Source of the DNA: Lamellibrachia satsuma
Lineage: Eukaryota; Annelida; Polychaeta; Sabellida; Siboglinidae
DNA: 64,000 bases
Direction: 5' to 3'
Assembly (NCBI GenBank): GCA_033239005.1
Contig: BSQZ01000011.1
Location: 8,862,501-8,926,500, forward strand
The position numbers were made by a program, and so were the translations under genes. The notes beneath the pieces were generated by a model that made no database searches, was not told the DNA's origin, and saw nothing but the letters and a program-made list of their open reading frames with translations. Shown in pieces: positions 54,553-64,000 of this stretch; the first letter of the stretch is position 1; every line of letters starts with the position of its first letter.

Positions 54553-54646
54553 CTGATGTCACGTAGCGCGTCAAACAGAAGATGAGGACACAGACGCCGC
54601 ACAGCGTTCGTGCGAGGACGTTTCCCAGCGTCTCTCCCCCGCCCAT
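54553..54646 (-). CDS. FNDC5-like: FNDC5-like gene, exon 1 (signal peptide)
   Basis: First coding exon, residues 1-31 plus one base. The ATG is at 54646-54644, with an in-frame TGA 24 bases upstream, so the start is well bounded. The product begins MGGGETLGNVLARTL, then a hydrophobic core CGVCVLIFCL, then TRYVTS: a plausible signal peptide cleaved just before the FN3 domain. The donor is TCAG|GTGAGT (54553/54552), phase 1; the split codon G|AC (Asp32) completes with exon 2. The spliced CDS is 94 + 288 + 407 = 789 nt, or 262 codons plus stop. Intron 1 is 18.7 kb. That exon 1 joins exon 2 is inferred from strand, phase and domain order rather than from transcripts. Confidence 0.7.
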
Positions 54647-54905
54647 CCAGTCGTGTCCCACACTATATCATCCTAGCCGCCCGTGAGGTCGTACTCATGG
54701 GCGGAGTCCGGCTAGATGGTTACGTCCGGGTAAAGGCCCGGTGGTCGAAAACTCAGACGCTGCCGCAACACGCGTCCGCTGCTAGCAAGGCTGACGAACA
54801 GATTGAACCGCTTCGACGTACCGCCACCGTCCGTGTTGTCGCCACCGCCACCTACGCTAAGAGCGGTGCTGTGGCGCAGTCGTTTCTCGTCCGCTTACGC
54901 TAACG
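54647..54905 (-). promoter_or_regulatory. CpG-rich 5' end / probable promoter of the FNDC5-like gene
   Basis: Clearly richer in GC and CpG than the AT-rich surroundings, with CpG-dense phrases (CGCTTCGACGTACCGCCACCG). GC-box-like GGGCGG occurs within exon 1 (54638-54645, minus strand) and at about 54699, with CCGCCC at 54678. No TATA box is evident. The CpG-rich stretch continues into exon 1, as is usual for CpG-island promoters. An extra upstream 5' UTR exon is possible. Confidence 0.5.
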
Positions 54906-56437
54906 AACTTGGGTTAAGCACCGGCTCCTTGGGTCTAAACGGATTGTTAACACGAGTTAATGTTTTAACGCGATGCACTGCCGGCCACAGCCAAGTTGCT
55001 CTGACAGTGCGTATGGAAGAGTGTTGATACGACATATCAGAGGTTGTTGATATCTCTTTCACATGGTGTTAATTCCACCCATCGGAGGATGTTAATACTA
55101 CTTGAAGTGTACAATAACGTATCTAAACATAAACAAATTCCAATGTGTTTGAAGGGATCACGGGATTGTAGCGAGGGTTGTTGTTAAGTTGCACAAGAAG
55201 CTGATTCCAAGGATGTGTGTGACCGTATATTTAATCAACATGTGTTAAGAGTGTTGCGGACGCAGCGCGCCTTGGAGACACCTCCATAAAGTAAAACGGA
55301 GGGCCATGACTTCCTTTGTGCAGAAAGCATGCTAAGGCAGAATGACATTTGACATACCCCACACAACCCTGATGTATTTCTAAATTACAAGATTGATAAT
55401 TATTGTTAGTCATATTATTATCGTTTGCATAGATACACATAAATTACAAGATTGATACGTCTTGTTAGACATATTATTATCTTTTGCATAGATACACACA
55501 AATCTGCCCTACTGTTTGATTTATCAACTGTGCGGAATTTAAGTACTTCTAAATAATGTCTTATCCATCGTCTGCTTTGTTTTCATAGCATCCATTTCAG
55601 GCGATATCAGTAAATGCTGTAAGCAAACCGATCCAACTCCTCGAAATAAAATGAATTTTTCTTGAAAAATTTCCCGGTGCATTAGATGACAATGATGGGT
55701 CTCGATTTCAGTTTTTTTTTGCAGTTGTACCAACTTATCAAGGACGTGCTTCCAACAAAATTGCTTTTCAACATATGCTTGTAGTGTGTTTATACAAGAT
55801 CGATTATCATATGATACTGGTATGGAACACACACGCACACGCACACATACACACACACACGCGCGCGCACACGCACACGCACACACGCTCACATACACAC
55901 ACTCTCTATTTTATAATTTTATATGTAGTTCTTTCGTTCGTTCGTTCATTTGTCTTTCCGTTCGGTATTTCGTTTGCTTGTTTATTCGTTTCTCCCGGTT
56001 ACATTTCCTGGTTAGCAATCTACAATACTATATATCTAAATCCAACACAAATTGCAATAAATCTACTTTTTCAATGTGTCCAACATTAAAACTCCGGACA
56101 AAATCACAGTGGAAAAATTTCAGATTGACCTGAATCCATTGTGACCATCAATAGGGGGTTCTAGATCCAACTTGTATAACTGATATATCACATCGAAAAC
56201 TTTGACAATATTACAAGTTGCTGAAACTAGTTCGGTGACACTTTGCCAAGCTGACACCTTCTTACTTTGAATCAGTTCGATGTTGCAGCAAACACGTATC
56301 TGTCAAACTAGCTTTACCTGTATCAGCAATATTCATAGTTATTTTAAATGCAACGCACCCAAGCTTTGTAAGATAATATATTAAGCAAACTCATTTATTG
56401 TAAAAATAAAATATATATGGCTGGATTCTAAATAACC
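54906..56437. other. Upstream flank of the FNDC5-like gene, unassigned
   Basis: No exon was recognised. Contains a ~75-bp direct duplication (AAATTACAAGATTGATA-type, 55382-55425 and 55440-55485) and an (AC)n/(GCAC) run at 55829-55902. Confidence 0.45.
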
Positions 56438-56988
56438 GATGTGGTGAAGCGCCCAAAACGGCCAGTGTGCAGTTTTATATAAACATGTCTTTGGCTTTAT
56501 TTAATTTAATGTCAGTGATTTACACTGCAAGAATTATCTAGGCGGCAATCGACCACGCTGGAATTACCTCGCGAGAGCCGCCGTTCGTTTAATTCCGTCA
56601 ACTGTACAGCTTTCTATTGCTCGTTTATGCAGCTCAACGAAGCAGTGTAAACTGAACGTTGTGGGCTTGAATACAAATGGCAGCAATTTGATTCAAACCG
56701 CAGTCCGCTGCTACTTTAGTGTCGAATATTCTGACACGTTGCTCAGCGCTCCATGAAACCCTCACTTCGGGGGCCATGAAGACAGGTACAAAGGATTGAC
56801 CTGACATCATGCTGTCCATTCCATTTGGTAATTTGCTTCCACGAATCTGTGTATATAAATTGCATGTAGAACGGAGTGTCATCAACTAATGCGGAGCTGT
56901 AAGCAACCAACAAATAAACGGCTACTGTTCGACGGTCTGTGTCTCCTGCACTATTAATCAATAAGCAGATTCATCAACAGCCTGTCAC

Positions 56989-57011
56989 ATACGACGACGG
57001 CGACGACGACG

Positions 57012-57075
<64 letters not shown>

Positions 57076-57123
57076 CGACGGCGACGACGACGACGGCGAC
57101 GACGACGGCGATGACGACAACAA
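56989..57123. repeat. (GAC)n trinucleotide array
   Basis: About 40 GAC/GGC units; a poly-Asp frame results. Counterpart of 52115-52174. Confidence 0.95.
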
Positions 57124-57429
57124 CAACTGTACTTTATTTGTTTGTGTTAGTTGGTCGTGTTAATTCACCAAGTATATAGTTCAGCATTACTGTGCCGCCT
57201 ATTTACACACACACTACCATTGCACCGGGAATACTGAATGAACATAAAACACAATCTGTTTCCTGTTGAGATGTACCGATACCACGAACCAGGTCGGTAG
57301 CTACACGATCCGTTCACCATTTAGACACAATGTAAACAGACGCTGTCGTTCTCCGCAGCAAATATGTTGTTTCTCAATGATGATATTTATCGCGACATTC
57401 TTCTTCGCAGTCAAATACAGCATTATTAA

Positions 57430-57842
57430 GGTAGCTGGGGCGGCTAACGTGTGAGTTGATCTTGTTCATGTTTTTCCTCATAACATGCTAGGATATATGG
57501 AACTGAACGTCGACACCATAAATAATCACCCGGCGCTTTTGGAAACCCCTGACTTCTTACAAACGCTAACGCTCAAATCAAGACAATCATGTACTAACCG
57601 CCCCAGCTACTTTAACTCACGTATCCACTGATTTTCTCAAAACGATATAATTTTGCGTTTCGTGGCTATTTTTTCACGTTTACAAAAATGTCTAAAAATC
57701 TTGTGACATAACCAAATACATGAAAAACTCAAGATTTTATTAATCTGGAATATTACGTAGTATTTCAGCTACACGTGGTTAATTTATCTTCTACTGAACC
57801 TACTCAATTCTAGACAAGCATATGATAGCCGCCCCAGCTACC
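57430..57842. mobile_element. Second copy of the TTAA-flanked inverted-repeat element
   Basis: Same 17-bp terminal inverted repeats and TTAA flanks (57426-57429 and 57843-57846) as 52602-52958, but 413 bp long. It holds an extra ~60 bp near its left end (CGTGTGAGTTGATC through CTAGGATATATGG). Confidence 0.5.
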
Positions 57843-58282
57843 TTAACTCACGTATCCACTGATTCCACTGTCAGGCGGCGCTAATTGACAGCAATGAATC
57901 AGTGGCAAGAGAAGGCCAGATATCGTGATAACTTATCACGGTTTAGTTGGCCCGAAGCATCAGTTTATCACGTTCAACGCCCGCCGCAACAAAACCGTAG
58001 CGATGTCTTGTGCTGGGCGTATGCTGGGTTTCGTATATAATTATAGCCTATTTATTGATCTTTTTGATCGCCGTGATCTTGTTGTAGGTTTAACAAGATT
58101 TAACAAGATTTGCCATCCAAGCCAAAGGCCCAGATGGCAAGTGGACAAGGAAGCCATTGGCTTATCGAGAGTCCAACAATGTTCACCTACTTATAACCCG
58201 CCCTCCTGAGATATGTGTCAACCTTGTTTTTAAACATATTCACGCTGCTAGCAGTTACACAATCTGTAGACAATTTGTTCCA

Positions 58283-61058
58283 TTAATTTATTGTCCTCTG
58301 TGAGAACGAGTGCTTCCTGATGTCCAATCTACATTGATCCTTTACTAATTTTACCTCATGTCCTCTAGTTCTGCTATCCTTCTTGAGTGAGAAAAACATA
58401 TTTCTATCAATATTTTCATACCCATTCAATATCTTAAAAACTTCAATCTGATCTCCTCTTAACCTCCTTGTCTCTAGAGTTGTTAAACCACATTCTTTCA
58501 GGCGTTCTTCATAACTAAGGTCTCTAAGTTCTGGAATCATTTTAGTTGCTCTCCTTTGTTGCGTTCAAGCGTATCTATATCCTTCTTACGATATGGTCTC
58601 CATGCTTGTATGCAGTATTCTAAATGAGGTCTAACTATTGCTTTATAAAGAGCTATAATTAACTTTTTTCCCTTGTATGTTATGTTTCTTCTAATCAATC
58701 CAAGAATTTGATTACCCTTTGAAGCTGCAATACCACACTGCTCTGAAACTTTCATATCAGCGCTTATTGTAACTCCTAAGTCCTTTTCTTTTACAGTAGT
58801 ACCCAAAACAGTATCTCCCATTTTATAGTTTACATTCAAGTTCCCATGTCATGTATGTAGGCATTTACATTTCCCAAAATTGAACAGCATCTGCCATTTC
58901 TCAGACCATTTCACTAATCTGTCTAGATCGTTTTGTAAATGTTGTTTATCACCATCAGTATTAACATTTCTAAACAATTTTGTGTCATCCGCAAATTTCA
59001 GTACGTTACTTGTTGTACTGTCGTCCAAGTCATTGATATAAATTAAGAATAATATAGGTCCTAATACTGATCCTTGAGGTACCCCACTCAAAACCGATTT
59101 CCAATTTGAAACTTCTCCATCTACTACAACTCGTTGCCTTCTGTCAGTCAGCCATTATTCTATCCAGCCAGTTATGCTATCCCCGATACCATGGGCTTTT
59201 AATTTAAGTAGTAATCTTTGATGTGGCACTTTGTCTAAAGCTTTCTGAAAATCTAAGTAGATAATATCTACTGGCGATCCCACGTCTATCCACTTAGTGA
59301 TTTCTTCCAAAAAACATAACATATTTGTTAAGCATGACCTCGCTTTAAGGAATCCATGTTGAGATGAATTTAATAATTTATGCTTAACGAGGAAGTCCAC
59401 CATATGGTCTTTAATTAACCTTTCTAATAATTTACAAATCACTGACGTTAAACTCACTGGTCTGTAATTCTCTGACTTATTTCTCGAACCCTTTTTAAAT
59501 AATGGTATGATGTTTGCTTCTTTCCATTCAAACGGAACAACTCCCTCTTTTAATGACAAGTTGAATACTCTTGCAAGTGGTATACTGATTTGATCTACTG
59601 TTTCCATTAGTAATTTTGGAGGAATCCCATCCACTCCCGGTGATTTGTTATCCTTCATTGCCTTTATTTTCTTAGCTACCAATTCTGGAGTTACAACTAA
59701 CGGTCCTAAATAGTCAGATTTAGCCCCCTGAAATTTAGCATCAGCAACTGATAATGAACTAATATCTTCTTTGGTAAACACTGAACTGAAGTAACCATTT
59801 AGGTCTTCCGTCATTAAAAACCCCTGTGATATTATAATTCCAGCACTGTCTTCTAGAGGTCCAACCTTGTCTTGTACGTTTTGTTTACTCCTGACATATG
59901 CATAAAACCTCTTGCTGTCATTTTTATGTCACATGCCAGTTTTTGCTCATAGCTTCTTTTAGATTGTCTGATTTCAGTTGTAGCTGCATTAAGTGCCTAT
60001 TTGTATTTTGCATAGTCTTCTTCCTTTCTGGTACGCCTATAAACCCTCCACATAGTTTGCTTTAGCATTATTTTTCTAATTGCCTCTTTTGACAAGTGTT
60101 TCTTTCTACACCGTTTTCCTTGCTTTTGGAAGGGAACAAATTTATCGATGATACTCTCAATTTCATATTTTAGAATATTCCAACATTCAATTGCAGTCTT
60201 ATTCATCAGCATGTTATTCCAATCTAGCTTTGCTAAGTATTTTCTCATATCTTTGTAGTTACCTTTGTGGAAGTTTCTCTTGTACGTTTTCTTATTTTTA
60301 CTTTCTGATTTTACATTGATGTCAAAATGTATTTGATTATGGTCACTATAACCCAATTGTTCAAATATTTTTACATTGTCCACTAATTCTTTTTGTGATG
60401 ACAAAACTATATCTAATACATTTTCTCCCCTGGTTGATTCTAGTACGTGCTGAGTAAGAAAGCTATCCTGGATTAAACATAGAAATTGTTGATCCTCAAT
60501 CCCTGTGCTCTCTAGAGAATTCCATTGTATGTGTCCATGGTTAAAATCTCCCATTATGATACATCCCCCGTTACTAACTTCCTTTATAGCGTTTTTTATT
60601 TTTGTGTTGTCCTCTTCGTTTATGTTTGGACTTCGGTAAACTAATCCAATAGTTAATTTTGAATTTCCTGAAACAATTTTGCACCAAACAGCTTCATCGC
60701 AATCTGCTTCCCTTTCTAGTTTTATTTCATAAGCCTGAATAGATTCTTTAACATATAAAATAACTCCCCCGCCCCTTCTTCCTATTCGATCGTTCCTAAA
60801 CATTACGTATCCTGTCCGTCCTAATTCAGCATCTGTTATATCTATGTTGGCCCATGATTCAGTTATACCAATTATGTGAGGGTCAATATCTTCTACCATA
60901 ATATTTAATTCGTTTTTCTTATTTACTATGCTCCTTGCATTTAAACATACGCATCTATAACCTTTTTCAGATATGTTTTTCGGATGATTTGATACTGGTT
61001 TATCTGTGCTAGTGGCCTCTTGTTCTGCTTGAGACACCTCTAGGTAACCCCCCTGCAC
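58283..61058 (-). pseudogene. CR1 ORF2 (AP endonuclease + reverse transcriptase), disrupted
   Basis: The first fragment (61058-59997, 353 aa) is a complete apurinic-like endonuclease: LNAR at 39-42, ITESW 65-69, LVYRSP 139-144, MGDFNHG 169-175 and GYSDHNQ 236-242 carry the expected Asn, Glu, Asp and His residues. RT follows in fragments 59814-59155 (SPGVDGIPPKLL, QHGFLKARSC, YLDFQKALDKVPHQR) and 59091-58849 (SGVPQGSVLGPILFLIYIND, catalytic FADDTKLF), then the tail in 58839-58537 and 58540-58283. Breaks lie at about 59997-59815, 59155, 58849 and 58545. The enzyme nicks target DNA and copies element RNA at the nick. The sequence is nearly identical to 7560-9205. Confidence 0.9.
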
Positions 61059-61060
61059 TT

Positions 61061-62384
61061 CTAGTTTAAAGAATGTTTACTTCCAAAAATATTTGTCATT
61101 GTACCCAAGTCGCTATCTACTGCTGCTGAAAGTTTGTCCGCGAATACTGCCGCCCCCTTTCCACTTAAATGAAGCCCATTCTTCATGTATATATCAGCCC
61201 TCCCAACAAAACTTCTCCATAAATCCACAAATCCAATTTCCTCTTCCCTACACAGCCTCTGGACTAACATGTTAATTGCCATCCCCCGACAATTTCGATA
61301 TTTGTGACCCCTCCTGCCCATTACAGGTAAAATCCCTGACAGTATTACCTGCTCAATCCGCGTCTGTTTTAGTGTTCTGACCAACTGCCTATATTTCCTA
61401 ACTATGGCAGTTGTACCCTCCCTCTCTACGTTATTTGTCCCTACGTGTACTAAAACAGATCCACCCTTACCCGAGCCTACGATGTTTTTTACCCTCTCAG
61501 TTATCGCCTCTATTTTGGCTCCAGGGAAGCAGACCACCACATCATCTCCCTTGTTTAAGACTCTGTCGGTCTTCCTAACTATCGAATCCCCCACAAACAC
61601 CCTCGCTCTCTTCCTCACCCCCTCTATCACTGCTGCAGAATAACTCTTCCTTTCGATCCCCTCCATCACATTCTGTCCTGACCCCTTCCCTCCTGTCTCC
61701 CCCACTTCCCATTCCTTTGCTCTTGTCTCTCCCACTCCCCTCTCCTTCACTCCTGTTGTTTTCCCTTCCGTCTCCCCCACTCCCTTCTCCTTCCCTCCTG
61801 TCTCCCCATACTCCCCTCTCCTTCACTCCGGTTGTTTTCCCTTCCGTCTCCCCCACTCCCTTCTCCTTCCCTCCTGTCTCCGCTACTCCCCTCTCCTTCA
61901 CTCCGGTTGTCTTCCCTCCCGTCTCCCCCACTCCCTTCTCCTTCCCTCCTGTCTCCCCTACTTCCCTTTCCTTCGTTCCGGTTGTCTTCCCTCCCGTTCC
62001 TTTCCTTCCCGTCTCCTTACGTCCTGTCTCATTATGACCTGTCACCTTCCCTCCTCTCAGCTTCCTCCCAGGCTGAGGTGAGCTCTCCCTAGCATATCTT
62101 GTGTCTTTCCCCACTTTATCGTCTACTGTTCCCCCACCGGAACTACTGGCACAACTCCCCTGTTCCCTTCCCACCATTGCCACAACGAGCAGCCTCAGCT
62201 CTTCCAACTCCACCTCCAGTTCCTTCATCTTCGCGCATCCCCTACACTCAAAACTAAAACTATCTGCCTGGACCTCAGCCCAGGACTTCTCGCACCCAGA
62301 CTTGACGAAGTCCACCCAGTTACTGCAACTGCCACAAATTAAGTGCCTTGTGGCCTTTAACTGCCGTTTGCACGGCGCCATCAT
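61061..62384 (-). pseudogene. CR1 ORF1 (zinc-finger-like + SGNH hydrolase), one frameshift
   Basis: Begins MMAPCKRQLKATRHLICGSC at 62384. CxxC (17-20), C31 and CxxC (47-50) look like a PHD-type zinc-binding module, followed by a short coiled coil (KMKELEVELEELRLL). A low-complexity region follows, with ETGGKEKGV / TGVKERGVGETG repeats (about 62040-61690). The frame then shifts at about 61806-61812, where one repeat carries one extra base compared with its neighbours. The downstream part (61780-61061) has an SGNH/GDSL-type hydrolase: GDSI (64-67), FPGAK, VGTNN (113-117) and a C-terminal NGLHLSGKG with His204 in place. CR1 and related LINEs are known to carry such an esterase in ORF1. Its exact role in transposition is unsettled. 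Confidence 0.88.
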
Positions 62385-63282
<898 letters not shown>

Positions 63283-64000
63283 TGAACATTACAAGAGTAC
63301 ATCTCGACAACCTCGAAAAAGATTATATGGATATGTTTGGATTGTGTAGTGATAATGACGCCAGAAAGACTAGGTGAAGCAGCACTAAAGTGGAATATAT
63401 CTATAAAAGGGAAGGCCTAGTAGAGAAACCTTGAAATGAACCTTCTCAAGAGAGGGAAATAATTTATGCCTCGAAGCCCTAGATGGGACGGCAGTTGTGG
63501 CCCAGGACAGGGTACAGTGCGATGATTCCCGCATGTGCGACACTTTGAAGAAGTAGACAGTGAAAAATGGTGACAGCAGTCTCATACGTTCTCTTGTTGA
63601 AACTAGAAATATGGACAGGTAATCTCAGTACATAATGAATTCAATAATCGACAGAAATACGCCGTTGGCTTGTACTACTTACGTTATACATCGAGTTTAG
63701 CGTTAATTTCCTCCAGCTCGATAAATAACTCTACGTCTTGCGCAGCCATTGACAGAACACTGACAGCAAGGACGACATAGCACGTGTGATGTAGGGCTAC
63801 CTCATACTCATCCTATGTGCAATTGTCGGTGTCTCAGAGATCGACTAATTGGCGCGCTTCGAAGGTGTTTCCCTTTCGCTTATGTGAATATTTAATTATG
63901 TGCTTATCATAGATTTAGGTTAGGTCACGGCCGGTTATGGTTATGGCTGCTCAAACGTTTAACTCTGACGTTGCATGTTTCTTTCCTAGATGGCGATGAT
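63283..64000. repeat. Duplicated segment, copy B, right part
   Basis: Continues copy A homology from 53202: AGAGTACATCTCGACAACCT, GAAAAAGATTATATGGA, AAGGCCTAGTAGAGAAACCT, ATTCCCGCATGTGCGACACT. It runs to the window edge. No gene was recognised. Confidence 0.88.

Larger units (their letters stand above)
56438..58090. repeat. Duplicated segment, copy B, left part
   Basis: Homologous to 51563-53212 of copy A, including the second TTAA-flanked inverted-repeat element and the YHGLVGPKHQFITF frame. Homology breaks at GTTGTAGGTT (58090), where the CR1 element begins, and resumes at 63283. Confidence 0.88.

Noticed and set aside
54610..54903. 97-codon plus-strand frame over the CpG-rich region
   Set aside because: Antisense to the FNDC5-like exon 1 and its promoter; CpG-rich DNA lacks stops by composition, and no domain is seen.

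Overview
This is a window of animal (metazoan) nuclear DNA, most probably from a marine invertebrate and plausibly a lophotrochozoan. The phylum is a guess. The reasons are spliced genes with GT-AG introns, CR1/L2-type and endonuclease-type non-LTR retrotransposons, a tRNA-derived SINE, and very many micro- and minisatellites. Nothing looks bacterial or viral. Most of the window is non-coding and repeat-derived.

The best gene lies on the minus strand and spans most of the right half. It has three coding exons: 54646-54553, 35817-35530 and 30920-30514. All junctions are phase 1 and the product is 262 residues: a signal peptide, one fibronectin type III (FN3) domain, a transmembrane helix and a ~100-residue cytoplasmic tail. 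This is the architecture of the vertebrate FNDC4/FNDC5 (irisin precursor) family. A CpG-rich, GC-box-containing stretch lies over its 5' end. Its 18.7-kb first intron holds most of the repeats from 36 to 54 kb. Two lesser gene candidates are a single-exon secreted peptide precursor at 9919-10269 (+) and a possible orphan 3' coding exon at 27863-27707 (-).

Layout: 0.7-7 kb is a decayed L2-like LINE (-) inserted inside an older ~60-bp minisatellite. 7.5-9.3 kb is a 5'-truncated young CR1 (+). 9.9-10.3 kb is the secreted peptide gene. 10.7-15.4 kb holds minisatellites, a SINE and a large (CCTCTG)n array. 18.8-21 kb holds a LINE-derived minisatellite and an old CR1 relic (-) broken by (TA)n and (TG)n. 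23.7-27 kb holds a dispersed repeat split by a LINE 3' end, a 33-bp minisatellite and a further LINE relic. 27.7-36 kb holds the two 3' exons of the FNDC5-like gene. 36-51 kb is intronic, with microsatellites and a LINE relic (41.2-42.9 kb) from whose coding sequence two minisatellites have grown. 51.6-54 kb and 56.4-64 kb are two copies of a duplicated segment flanking exon 1, and the second is split by an apparently full-length 5.2-kb CR1 element (-).

The most distinctive theme is that several minisatellites are local expansions of retrotransposon coding sequence, at 18.8, 41.8 and 42.2 kb. All family assignments come from reading motifs by eye; no database search was run.
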